NCBI GenBank assembly: GCA_004017535.1
Contig: SAJS01000004.1
Span: 248,001-312,000, forward strand
From: Mesorhizobium sp.
Lineage (GTDB): Bacteria; Pseudomonadota; Alphaproteobacteria; Rhizobiales; Rhizobiaceae
Direction: 5' to 3'
Length of the DNA: 64,000 nt
Numbering within the stretch: position 1 is the first letter of the stretch; every line of letters begins with the position of its first letter. Below, in pieces: positions 8,586 to 16,565 of this stretch. Both the position numbers and the translations under genes were made by a program. The notes under the pieces were generated by a model. That model ran no database searches, was not told the origin of the DNA, and worked only from the letters and a program-made list of their open reading frames with translations.

Positions 8586-9065
8586 GTGGAACCGATCAGT
8601 CTCGATACGCTTCTGGCGAGCGTCGGCAAGGAGGTCGGCGTCTCGCCTTGGCGAACGGTGACACAGCGCATGATCGACCAGTTCGCCGATGCGACCGACG
8701 ACCACCAGTTCATTCATTGCGATCCGGAGCGCGCCGAGCGCGAGACGCCGTTCGGTGGCACCATCGCGCATGGTTTCCTGTCGCTGTCGCTCTTATCGGC
8801 AATGACCTTCGAAACCATGCCGCCGCTGGAAAACACCAAGATGGGCGTGAACCATGGCTTCGACACGCTGCGCTTCCTGGCACCGGTGAAGACGGGCGCG
8901 CGAATCCGCACTCGTTTCGTGCTGGCCGACGTCAAGGTGAGGCCATCCGGCTGGGTGCAGACGGCGCATGACGTGACCATCGAGATCGAAGGCTCGAAGA
9001 AGCCGGCGCTGACGGCGCGCTGGCTGACCTTGACGCTGATCGAGCGCCAGCCTGAGGACGCATGA
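8586..9065 (+). CDS. MaoC family dehydratase
   Basis: A 159-residue hot-dog-fold enzyme with the hydratase-2 motif ATDDHQFIHCDPERA (about residues 37-51), in which Asp and His form the active site for R-specific enoyl-CoA hydration. It sits 46 bases after the SDR and its stop overlaps the APH-kinase start by 4 bases, so the genes form an operon. It probably hydrates or dehydrates the enoyl-CoA produced in this cluster. Alternative MaoC roles are possible; the family call itself is firm. Confidence 0.88.
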   Translation: MEPISLDTLLASVGKEVGVSPWRTVTQRMIDQFADATDDHQFIHCDPERAERETPFGGTIAHGFLSLSLLSAMTFETMPPLENTKMGVNHGFDTLRFLAPVKTGARIRTRFVLADVKVRPSGWVQTAHDVTIEIEGSKKPALTARWLTLTLIERQPEDA

Positions 9066-10099
9066 GCGGCGAGGCCGGTGCCATAGACCAGGCGGCGCTT
9101 GCGCCCTATCTCGAGGCGCATGTCCCGGGTTTTGCCGGTCTGTCCGCGGTCGAAAAATTCAAATCCGGACAGTCCAATCCGACCTATCTCCTGACCGCCG
9201 CCAGCGGCCGCTATGTCCTGCGCGCCAAGCCGCCGGGACAATTGCTGAAATCCGCGCACCAGGTCGACCGCGAATTCCGGGTGATGCGGGCGCTGGCCGG
9301 CACGGCTGTGCCGGTGCCGCGCATGCTGCATCTGTCGGGCGAAGAATCGCCGATCGGCCGCATGTTCTATGTCATGGAGTATCTCGACGGCCGCGTCTTC
9401 TGGGATCCGTCACTGCCCGACGCGTCCGGCAATGACGAGCGGGCAGCGATCTACGATGCCATGAATGCCACGCTCGCCGCCCTGCACGATGTCGATGTGG
9501 ACGCGGTCGGCCTTGGCGATTTCGGCAAGCCCGGCAGCTATTTCGAACGCCAGCTCGCGCGCTGGGCCGGCCAGTACCGGGCCTCCGAAACCGAAACCAT
9601 AGCCGATATCGACAGGCTGGTTGCGTGGCTCGATACGCACATGCCGGCCGATGACGGTCGCATTTCGCTTGTTCATGGCGACTACCGGCTGGACAACATG
9701 ATGTTCGCGCTCGATGCGTCGAAAGTCATCGCGCTGCTCGACTGGGAGCTGTCGACGCTCGGCCATCCCTTCGCTGACCTCGCATATCAATGCATGCAGT
9801 GGCGGCTGCCGCATGCCTCGGGCTTTCGCGGCCTCGGCGGGATCGATCGCGCCGCCGCCGGCCTGCCTTCCGAAGAGGCCTATGTCGCAGCATATTGCCG
9901 CCGGCGCGGCCTTGACGAGATCGGCAACTGGACCTTCTTCCTGGCCTTCTCCTTCTTTCGGCTGGCGGCGATTTGCCAGGGTGTCTTTCGCCGCGCGCTG
10001 GACGGCAATGCCTCCAATCCCGAGAAGGCCAAGACCTACGGAGAGGCCGTCAAACTGCTTGCCGCCCTGGCGGTGGAACTGATCGACGAGAAGAGCTGA
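9062..10099 (+). CDS. Phosphotransferase family protein (APH/ACAD10-11 kinase-like)
   Basis: A 345-residue kinase-fold protein of the aminoglycoside phosphotransferase superfamily. It shows the N-terminal FKSGQSNPTYLL nucleotide loop, the catalytic LVHGDYRLDN (Brenner motif, about residues 201-210) and the metal-binding LLDWELSTLGHP. This subtype is the one fused to acyl-CoA dehydrogenase in animal ACAD10/ACAD11 and found as LvaA in Pseudomonas levulinate operons, where it phosphorylates hydroxyacyl substrates. It overlaps the MaoC stop by 4 bases. Antibiotic resistance is unlikely given the lipid context. Confidence 0.87.
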   Translation: MSGEAGAIDQAALAPYLEAHVPGFAGLSAVEKFKSGQSNPTYLLTAASGRYVLRAKPPGQLLKSAHQVDREFRVMRALAGTAVPVPRMLHLSGEESPIGRMFYVMEYLDGRVFWDPSLPDASGNDERAAIYDAMNATLAALHDVDVDAVGLGDFGKPGSYFERQLARWAGQYRASETETIADIDRLVAWLDTHMPADDGRISLVHGDYRLDNMMFALDASKVIALLDWELSTLGHPFADLAYQCMQWRLPHASGFRGLGGIDRAAAGLPSEEAYVAAYCRRRGLDEIGNWTFFLAFSFFRLAAICQGVFRRALDGNASNPEKAKTYGEAVKLLAALAVELIDEKS

Positions 10100-10115
10100 A
10101 GCGGAGAGCGGATAA

Positions 10116-10892
10116 GTGGGCCGTTTCAACGGGGCAACTGTCCTCATCACCGGCGCGACGGGCGGTCTCGGCAGCGCCGCGGCCAAGGCCTTTGCCGCCG
10201 AGGGCGCGCAGCTGGTTCTTTCCGACCTCAACGAGGCCGCGCTTGCCGACTTCGCCGCAACGCTCGACGCCGAGAGGGCGATCCTTGGCGGCAACATCGC
10301 CGATGAAAAGCTCTCGGAGGATCTTGTGAAACTGGCCGTCGAAGAATTCGGCCGGCTCGATATCGCCGTCAACAATGCCGGCATCGTGCACAGCTTCGTA
10401 CGCCTGCCGCAGGTCACGTCCGAGGAGGCGCACCGCGTGGTCGAAGTCGACCTGCTCGGCGTCTTCTATGCCCTGAAGCACCAGATCCCTCAGATGGAGC
10501 GCCAGTTCAGGGAAAGCGGCAAGGGCGGCGTCATTGTCAACATCGCCTCGGTCGCCGGTCTCTCTGGCGCGCCCAAGCTTTCGGTCTATGCCGCCGCCAA
10601 GCATGGCGTGGTCGGGCTGACGCGCTCGGCGGCGGTGGAATATGCCAGCAAGGGCATCCGCATTAACGCCGTCTGCCCCGCGCATACGCGCACGGCGATG
10701 GTCGACGGCTTCGTCCGCTTCACTGGAGCGCCTGAAGCCGAAGCGCTTGCCGAGCTCACGCGCGGTGTGCCGATGAAGCGTGTCGCCGAGGTCGACGAGA
10801 TCACGACCGGTATCCTGTTCCTCGCCGACCCAGCCAATTCCTTCATGACCGGCCATGCTCTCGCGCTCGATGGCGGCATCGGGGCGATTTGA
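10116..10892 (+). CDS. SDR family oxidoreductase
   Basis: A 258-residue classical SDR: TGATGGLGSAAAK near residues 12-24, NNAG near 89, YAAAKHG with the YxxxK pair near 158, and a C-terminal ALDGG. The start is a GTG at 10116, 16 bases after the kinase stop and preceded by GGAGAG. It is the second SDR of the operon and may act on a different oxidation state or stereoisomer of the same carbon skeleton. Its stop codon lies inside the first copy of an intergenic repeat. Confidence 0.87.
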   Translation: MGRFNGATVLITGATGGLGSAAAKAFAAEGAQLVLSDLNEAALADFAATLDAERAILGGNIADEKLSEDLVKLAVEEFGRLDIAVNNAGIVHSFVRLPQVTSEEAHRVVEVDLLGVFYALKHQIPQMERQFRESGKGGVIVNIASVAGLSGAPKLSVYAAAKHGVVGLTRSAAVEYASKGIRINAVCPAHTRTAMVDGFVRFTGAPEAEALAELTRGVPMKRVAEVDEITTGILFLADPANSFMTGHALALDGGIGAI

Positions 10893-10938
10893 GCGATTCC
10901 AGGAAAAGTGCCTCGGCGGTTTTCCGTCCGGAATTGCG
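10891..10938. repeat. Dispersed intergenic inverted-repeat element, copy A
   Basis: The element begins GAGCGATTCCAGGAAAAGTG and ends TTTTCCGTCCGGAATTGCG. Its outer arms (GATTCCAGGAAAA / TTTTCCGTCCGGAATT) are imperfectly complementary, so the transcript can fold into a hairpin. Near-identical copies occur at 10948, 12480, 21120, 38633 and, more diverged, 36567. This copy overlaps the SDR stop codon and is followed 9 bases later by copy B. Confidence 0.85.
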
Positions 10939-10947
10939 CCTAACGAA

Positions 10948-10993
10948 GAGCAATTGCAGGAAAGTGCCTCAGTGGTTTCCGTCCGGAATTGCG
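10948..10993. repeat. Dispersed intergenic inverted-repeat element, copy B
   Basis: Tandem partner of copy A, starting GAGCAATTGCAGGAAAGTG and ending CCGTCCGGAATTGCG. Same orientation as copy A, with a one-base shorter A-run. It lies upstream of the TetR regulator gene. Confidence 0.85.
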
Positions 10994-11007
10994 TAAAGAC
11001 AGAAGTT

Positions 11008-11065
11008 GGAGCGTACGCAAGGGAACCAGCCTGCTCTCTTGTCCGTTTCCGTACAGCGTATATAA
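11008..11065. promoter_or_regulatory. Candidate TetR operator/promoter upstream of the TetR gene
   Basis: Two GTAC-containing sites lie here: the palindrome GCGTACGC at 11011-11018 and GTACAGCGTATA near 11051-11062, the latter followed by a possible -10 (TATAATT). Similar GTACG palindromes recur just downstream of the TetR gene, so they may be its operators. No experimental site is known to me. Confidence 0.45.
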
Positions 11066-11101
11066 TTTCGTCAGGCAACCAACGACAAAGGCAGGCGTGC
11101 A

Positions 11102-11746
11102 TTGGCGCTGAGCGTTCAGAAACGCCGCGAAAAACAGAAGGCTGAGCTCCGCTCCGAACTGGTCGCAGCGGCTCACAAGCTTGTGCAGGAGGAGGGATAC
11201 GAAGGCCTGACCATCCGCAAGCTTGCCAAGCGCGTCGGCTACGCGCCGATGTCGGTCTATTCTTATTTCGCCGATAAGCAGGACATCCTGTTCGCGCTCG
11301 CCGAGGACGCTTTCGAGACGCTCGCCCGTCGCATCGAGGAACACCCCGCCGATGACCCGATCGAGGCGCTGCGGGCGGTGATGGCCGAATATGCCGCCTT
11401 CGGCCTTGGCAATCCCAACGAATACCGCACCGTCTTCATGACCGAGAAGACCAGGCTGCCGGAAGGGCGCAGCTACGAGGACATGGAAGAGGGTAATCCG
11501 GCGATGAAGGTGCTGATAAGCAGGGTCGAGGCCTGTGTGGCCGCCGGCAAGCTCAAAGGCGATCCGCGCACCATTGCCACCATGCTGTGGACCGTCGGCC
11601 ACGGCACGATTTCGCTGCTGATCACGTTCCCCTTCTATCCGTTCGGCGATCCCCAGGCCTATGTGAAGCGGATGTGCGATTTCATGCTGGCCTCATTGTC
11701 GGCGCAAGATATTCCCCCGCTCACCGAAACACCCGTCAACTGCTGA
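11102..11746 (+). CDS. TetR/AcrR family transcriptional regulator
   Basis: A 214-residue regulator with an N-terminal TetR HTH (about residues 17-62; LTIRKLAKRVGYAPMSVYSYFADKQDIL is the canonical helix-turn-helix and following helix, interrupted here only for naming) and a C-terminal ligand domain resembling TetR_C_33. The best start is a TTG at 11102, preceded by AAAGGCAGG; no better ATG lies upstream. It ends the acyl-CoA cluster region and is flanked on both sides by GTACG palindromes, suggesting autoregulation and control of the adjacent secreted-protein gene, perhaps also of the acyl-CoA genes. Confidence 0.87.
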   Translation: MALSVQKRREKQKAELRSELVAAAHKLVQEEGYEGLTIRKLAKRVGYAPMSVYSYFADKQDILFALAEDAFETLARRIEEHPADDPIEALRAVMAEYAAFGLGNPNEYRTVFMTEKTRLPEGRSYEDMEEGNPAMKVLISRVEACVAAGKLKGDPRTIATMLWTVGHGTISLLITFPFYPFGDPQAYVKRMCDFMLASLSAQDIPPLTETPVNC

Positions 11747-11820
11747 CCGGCGGTTGCGCCGCTATTCCGTGATGCCCGTCGCTTGGATCGCGCCGGACGA
11801 ATTCCTACGTCTAAGGAAAG

Positions 11821-11897
11821 TTGTCGTACGCGTACAAATTCCCTCTTGAATTCAGCTTCCGTTAACCGTATGTGTACGCTATATCGTACATGTACGA
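11821..11897. promoter_or_regulatory. Cluster of GTACG palindromes, candidate TetR operators
   Basis: Three symmetric sites lie between the TetR gene and the small secreted-protein gene: GTACGCGTAC at 11826-11835, TGTACG-N6-CGTACA at 11873-11890, and the perfect 14-base palindrome TCGTACATGTACGA at 11884-11897. The last two overlap and sit 13-38 bases before the next start codon, where a repressor would block transcription. Confidence 0.55.
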
Positions 11898-11910
11898 CTA
11901 GAGACGGACA

Positions 11911-12144
11911 ATGAAGAAGACCATCCTCACACTCGCTGCCGTTCTGGCTTTCTCGGGCGCCGCCTTTGCCGGCGCAAGCCAGTCGGCCAAACATGCCCCG
12001 GCTGCTTGCACCCAGACCAACGCCAATGTAGCCCTCGATTGCACTGCGACCGGCTCGGTCGAAAAGGTGGACACCACCAAGACCCAGCCGAAGAGCCCAA
12101 AGCTTGGCATCGACGTCGACCCGTGGTTCGTGCCCGGCCTGTAA
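11911..12144 (+). CDS. Small secreted protein of unknown function
   Basis: A 77-residue protein with a clear signal peptide: MKK, hydrophobic core LTLAAVLAFSGA, and AFAGA as the likely Sec cleavage site near residue 20. The mature part is short, contains two cysteines (CTQTNANVALDC) that could form a disulfide, and ends in an acidic-aromatic DPWFVPGL tail. It follows GTACG palindromes and precedes a strong terminator, so it is a single-gene unit probably controlled by the upstream TetR. I do not recognise a family. Confidence 0.75.
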   Translation: MKKTILTLAAVLAFSGAAFAGASQSAKHAPAACTQTNANVALDCTATGSVEKVDTTKTQPKSPKLGIDVDPWFVPGL

Positions 12145-12166
12145 GCGGCAAGATTTCATACGAAAC

Positions 12167-12209
12167 GGGCGGCACTTGGCCGCCCTGCGGCACTTGGCCG
12201 CCCTTTTTC
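12167..12209 (+). terminator. Rho-independent terminator with duplicated arm
   Basis: GGGCGGC-ACTTG-GCCGCCC forms a perfect 7-base stem; the 17-base unit CGGCACTTGGCCGCCCT is then repeated and ends in TTTTT. It lies just after the secreted-protein gene. Confidence 0.8.
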
Positions 12210-12243
12210 GTACTGCCTATAGCCTCGAGCGATCTGCCCGGAC

Positions 12244-12526
<283 letters not shown>

Positions 12527-12540
12527 CAGAGCAATATTTT

Positions 12541-12576
12541 GAGCGATTGGGCGTCTTGCCAAACGCTCAATCGCTC
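12541..12576. terminator. 14-bp stem-loop downstream of soxG
   Basis: GAGCGATTGGGCGT and ACGCTCAATCGCTC pair over 14 positions (one G-T) around an 8-base loop. It lies about 57 bases beyond the soxG stop. The minus-strand sequence after it is AAAATATTGC rather than a T-run, so it may be a 3' mRNA-stabilising hairpin rather than an intrinsic terminator. Confidence 0.5.
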
Positions 12577-12632
12577 GAACCGTGGAAACGAGGCGGACCG
12601 GCGATGGTTCCTCGCACCCATTGCTGCGAGGA

Positions 12633-13214
12633 TCAGTTCGCCGCGTCGCTCGCCGCTTCCGACAGCAGAGTAAAGACATAATCCGAGAAGGAACGCCAGC
12701 ATTCCACGCGGAACACATCGGCTGCGATGCGCAGCAGCACGATCTCGGATTTGCCCAGAATGGTGCGCGAAGCGGCTCCGACCGGGAAGGCCTCGAGCGA
12801 CAGGTCTTGCGGACAGCCCGAATTGACCGTCACGGCGGCCGCTGGTCCGGCGACGGAAATCCCGACATTGCGATGCGAGATGCCGACCGCCGAATGCAGC
12901 GCCGTCACCTTGGCGCAGTCGGCGAGCGGATCGTTGCCGGCCTCGTCGATGATCATCCATTCGTCCGGGCCGAGCCACAGCGCCGTACGCCCATCCTTCG
13001 CCGCCGAACTCTTCGGCTTGACCGGCAGCGTCACGCCGAGCGCCTTGGAGAGCGCGGCGACCGAAGCCTGCGGCGCGCGCAGCGAGACGCGTTCGGCCGG
13101 CGGCAGGATCTCCACCTTCACGCCCGGCGCAGACAGCGTGCGGCCGGCAAGCGCGGGACGCCGTTCGACGGAAGCGGACGCAGCAGCTTTTGTCTTGGCG
13201 GCAGCCTTAGCCAT
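12633..13214 (-). CDS. soxG: Sarcosine oxidase subunit gamma
   Basis: A 193-residue protein matching the gamma subunit of tetrahydrofolate-linked heterotetrameric sarcosine oxidase: an Ala/Lys-rich start, SLRAP, LWLGPDEWMI and the C-terminal FRVECWRSFSDYVFTLL, all hallmarks of the SoxG/GcvT-like fold. The enzyme oxidises sarcosine to glycine, hydrogen peroxide and 5,10-methylene-THF in the cytoplasm. The ATG at 13214 overlaps the soxA stop by 8 bases, giving coupled translation. It is the last gene of soxBDAG. Confidence 0.93.
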   Translation of the reverse strand: MAKAAAKTKAAASASVERRPALAGRTLSAPGVKVEILPPAERVSLRAPQASVAALSKALGVTLPVKPKSSAAKDGRTALWLGPDEWMIIDEAGNDPLADCAKVTALHSAVGISHRNVGISVAGPAAAVTVNSGCPQDLSLEAFPVGAASRTILGKSEIVLLRIAADVFRVECWRSFSDYVFTLLSEAASDAAN

Positions 13215-16200
13215 TGAGGCGCTCTCCCTTCTCGTCGACGAACACCATGCCGGTGACTTCCACCTCGATCGTGCCGTTCGGCATCGGCACATAGAGCGTC
13301 TGCCCCATGCGGTCGCGGCCGCCGGCGACCAGCGCCAGCGCGATCGAACGGCCGCAATTCTCCGACCAGTAGCTGGAGGTGACGTGGCCGATCATCTTCA
13401 TCGGAATCGGCTGCTTCGGATCGGCGACGATCTGCGCGCCCTCTTCCAGCACCACTTTCGGGTCCTTGGTCTTCAGGCCGACGAGCTGCTTGCGGCCCTT
13501 GGCCACCAGGTCCGGCCGGGTCAGGCCGCGGATGCCGACGAAGTCGGTCTTCTTCTTGCCGACCGCCCAGTCGAGCCCGGCATCGTTCGGCGTCACCGTG
13601 CCGTCGGTGTCCTGGCCGACGATGATATAGCCCTTCTCGGCGCGCAGCACGTGCATCGTCTCGGTGCCGTAGGCGGTCGCGCCATGCTTCTGCCCTTCGG
13701 CCCACAGCGCTTCCCACACCGCCTCGCCGTAATCAGCCGGCACGTTGACCTCAAAGCCGCGCTCGCCGGTGAAGGACATGCGGAACAGCCTGGTCGGCAC
13801 GCCGCAGATCTTGCCCTCCCGCACCGACATATGCGGCATCGCCTCGTCCGACATGTCGATGCCTTCGACCAGTGGCGCGATGATCTCACGCGACTTGGGC
13901 CCCTGCACCGCGATCACAGCCCATTGCTCGGTGATCGAGGTCAGCCAGACATTGAGATGCGGGAACTCGGTCTGGAGGTAATCCTCCATATGGTTCATGA
14001 CACGCGGAGCGCCGCCGGTCGTCGTCGTCACATGGAAACGGTCCGGCGCCAATCGGCCGACGACGCCGTCGTCATAGATGAAGCCGTCCTCGCGCAGCAT
14101 GATGCCGTAGCGGCAGCGGCCGGTTTCCAGCTTCTCCCACGGATTGGTGTAGAGCAGCTCCATGAACTTCGCCGCGTCCGGCCCGACCACCTCGATCTTG
14201 CCGAGCGTCGAGGCGTCGAACAGGCCGGCCACTTTGCGCACAGTCACGCATTCGCGGTTGACGGCGGCATGCATGTCCTCGCCCGCCTTGGGGAAATACC
14301 AGGCGCGCTTCCAGTGGCCGACATCCTCGAACACGGCGCCTTGGGACGCCGCCCAGCCATGCGTCGCCGTGCGCCGGGTCGGGTCGAACAGCGCGCCGCG
14401 CGCATGGCCGACGATCGAGCCGAAAGTGACCGGCGTATAGGGCGCGCGGAACGTGGTGAGGCCGACTTGCGGGATCGGCTTGCCGAGCTCCTCGGCGGCG
14501 ATCGCCAGGCCATGCATGTTGGATGTCTTGCCCTGGTCGGTCGCCATGCCATTGGTGGTGAAGCGCTTGACGTGCTCGATCGAATGCATGCCTTCATGCA
14601 CCGCCTGGCGGATGTCCTTGGCGGTGACGTCGTTCTGGAAATCGACGAAGGCCTTGACCGTGGTGCCCGGCCCGGCCCCGGGCGCCGCGCCCAGCATGCC
14701 GCGCGACCAGCTCTCGCCGGCATCGACCTTCGGCTTGGCGCCTTTTCCGGCCTTGCCGCTGGCTTCCTTCGCCGCCTTGGCGCCGGCCGCATAGGCCTCG
14801 TCGACCGCTGCGTCCAGCCCGTCGGTGCCGTTGCAGGCGCCGACCGAGACGCAATCCTGCGCGTAAGTGCCGGGCACGAAGCGCTTGGTCTCGTCGTTGA
14901 AGGCGACCTTGCCGCGCGACTGTGAGAACAGATGCACCGACGGGGTCCAGCCGGCTGACATCAGGATCGCGTCGACGGGGATGGTGCGTCCGCCGCCGCC
15001 ATTCTTCGGCTGCACGGTCATCGAGGAGACGCGCAGCTTGCCGCCGGCGCTGACCACCGCGCGGCCGAAATTGATCTCGATGCCGAGCGCCCTCGCCTCG
15101 TCGATCGCCGGCCCGGCCGGATTGTCGCGCAGGTCGACGATGGCCGCGATGTTGACGCCGGCCTTCTTGAGGTCGATTGCCGCGGCATAGGCGGAATCGT
15201 TGGCCGTATAGACGCCGACATTCCTGCCCACCGCGACGCCATAATGGTTGAGATAGGTGCGCGCCGCCGAGGCCAGCATCACGCCCGGACGATCGTTGTT
15301 GGCGAACACCATGTGGCGCTCGATGGCGCCGGTGGCGATCACGACGCGGCCGGCGCGGACCTGCCACAGGCGTTCGCGCGCCAGCTCGCGGCCGGGATTC
15401 TTCAGGTGATCGCTGACCCGCTCGACCAGGCCGACGAAGTTCTGCGCGTAGTAGCCGAAGGCCGTGGTGCGTGACAGCACCCGCACATTGTCCATCGCCT
15501 TGAGCTTCGCGATCGCGGCTTGCGCCCAGGCATAGCCGTCCTGGCCGTCGATCCTGGCGCCGCTCTCGAAGCGCAGGCTGCCGCCGAATTCGGCCTGCTC
15601 GTCGGCGAGGATCACCCGCACGCCCGCTTCGGCGGCGGCAAGGGCAGCTGCAATGCCGGCAGCACCCCCGCCCAGCACCAGCACCTCGCAATGCGCGTAG
15701 CGCGCGGCATAATGGTCCGGGTCCGGCTTACCGGGAGAAACGCCAAGGCCGGCCGCGGCGCGGATCTTCGGTTCGTAAAGGCTCTTCCAGGCCGACTTCG
15801 GCCACATGAAGGTCTTGTAGTAGAAGCCGGCCGAAAATAGCGGCGAGGCGATGTCATTGACGGCGCCGACGTCGAAGGAAAGCGATGGCCAGCGGTTCTG
15901 CGAATGGGCGGTCAGCCCGTCATAGAGCTCCTGCACAGTGGCGCGAACATTCGGCGTCTTGCGCGCATCGTCGCGCACGATCTGCACCAGCGCGTTGGGC
16001 TCTTCCGCGCCGGCCGACAGGACGCCGCGCGGCCGGTGATATTTGAAGGAGCGCCCGACCAGGTGCACGCCGTTGGCGAGCAGCGCCGAGGCAAGCGTGT
16101 CGCCCTCGATGCCGGTATAGGACTTGTCGTCGAAACTGAAGGAGGCGGTCTTCGCCTGGCTGAGACGACCGGCGCCGGAGATGCGGAACATGGCGTTCAT
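13207..16200 (-). CDS. soxA: Sarcosine oxidase subunit alpha
   Basis: A 997-residue protein, the expected length for SoxA. It has an N-terminal 2Fe-2S-like fold domain, a dinucleotide-binding GGGAAGIAAALAAAEAG near residue 175, a central pyridine-nucleotide-disulfide-type region, and a C-terminal aminomethyltransferase (GcvT) folate-binding half from about residue 600. It binds NAD and folate and shares the covalent FMN interface with SoxB. Its start overlaps the soxD stop by 4 bases and its stop overlaps soxG. No truncation is seen. Confidence 0.96.
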   Translation of the reverse strand: MNAMFRISGAGRLSQAKTASFSFDDKSYTGIEGDTLASALLANGVHLVGRSFKYHRPRGVLSAGAEEPNALVQIVRDDARKTPNVRATVQELYDGLTAHSQNRWPSLSFDVGAVNDIASPLFSAGFYYKTFMWPKSAWKSLYEPKIRAAAGLGVSPGKPDPDHYAARYAHCEVLVLGGGAAGIAAALAAAEAGVRVILADEQAEFGGSLRFESGARIDGQDGYAWAQAAIAKLKAMDNVRVLSRTTAFGYYAQNFVGLVERVSDHLKNPGRELARERLWQVRAGRVVIATGAIERHMVFANNDRPGVMLASAARTYLNHYGVAVGRNVGVYTANDSAYAAAIDLKKAGVNIAAIVDLRDNPAGPAIDEARALGIEINFGRAVVSAGGKLRVSSMTVQPKNGGGGRTIPVDAILMSAGWTPSVHLFSQSRGKVAFNDETKRFVPGTYAQDCVSVGACNGTDGLDAAVDEAYAAGAKAAKEASGKAGKGAKPKVDAGESWSRGMLGAAPGAGPGTTVKAFVDFQNDVTAKDIRQAVHEGMHSIEHVKRFTTNGMATDQGKTSNMHGLAIAAEELGKPIPQVGLTTFRAPYTPVTFGSIVGHARGALFDPTRRTATHGWAASQGAVFEDVGHWKRAWYFPKAGEDMHAAVNRECVTVRKVAGLFDASTLGKIEVVGPDAAKFMELLYTNPWEKLETGRCRYGIMLREDGFIYDDGVVGRLAPDRFHVTTTTGGAPRVMNHMEDYLQTEFPHLNVWLTSITEQWAVIAVQGPKSREIIAPLVEGIDMSDEAMPHMSVREGKICGVPTRLFRMSFTGERGFEVNVPADYGEAVWEALWAEGQKHGATAYGTETMHVLRAEKGYIIVGQDTDGTVTPNDAGLDWAVGKKKTDFVGIRGLTRPDLVAKGRKQLVGLKTKDPKVVLEEGAQIVADPKQPIPMKMIGHVTSSYWSENCGRSIALALVAGGRDRMGQTLYVPMPNGTIEVEVTGMVFVDEKGERLNG

Positions 16201-16493
16201 TTCGCGGCTCCGGGCAGCTTCGCGGGCTTCGGCTCGCCAGCCTTGTAGGTCATGACAAACTTGTCGGTCACGGTGTCGCGCACGGCGTTGAAAAAGCGCG
16301 CGCAGCCATGGATGTGGCGCCAGCGCTCATAGATGACGCCCTTCGGGTTCGCACGGATGAAGAAGAATTTCTCGAAATCGTCGTCGGTTTCGGCGGCAAT
16401 GTTGGTTGGGCGCGCGATATGCGCCTCGCCGGCATTGCGGAACTCGAGTTCCGGGCGCTCTTCCTCGCAATAGGGACAGCGGATGAGAAGCAT
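16197..16493 (-). CDS. soxD: Sarcosine oxidase subunit delta
   Basis: A 98-residue zinc-binding subunit: the N-terminal IRCPYCEEERPELEF gives the first CxxC, and GCARFFNAVRDTVT near residue 65 is the conserved aromatic tract. SoxD stabilises the heterotetramer. It overlaps soxA by 4 bases and follows soxB after 72 bases. Confidence 0.94.
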   Translation of the reverse strand: MLLIRCPYCEEERPELEFRNAGEAHIARPTNIAAETDDDFEKFFFIRANPKGVIYERWRHIHGCARFFNAVRDTVTDKFVMTYKAGEPKPAKLPGAAK

Positions 16494-16565
16494 CTGGGTG
16501 ATCCTAAAACTTACCGTGACCGACGCGCGCGTCGGCCTGTTGATCGCAAAGTGCCTGAGCCATCA

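Noticed and set aside
9062..10099. Antibiotic (aminoglycoside) resistance gene
   Set aside because: The kinase fold is of the ACAD10/11 and LvaA subtype and is translationally coupled to MaoC within a lipid-metabolism operon, so a resistance role is unlikely.
12727..14925. Plus-strand open frame of about 730 codons opposite soxA and soxG
   Set aside because: Antisense shadow of sarcosine oxidase genes; composition is unlike a protein and there is no start signal.
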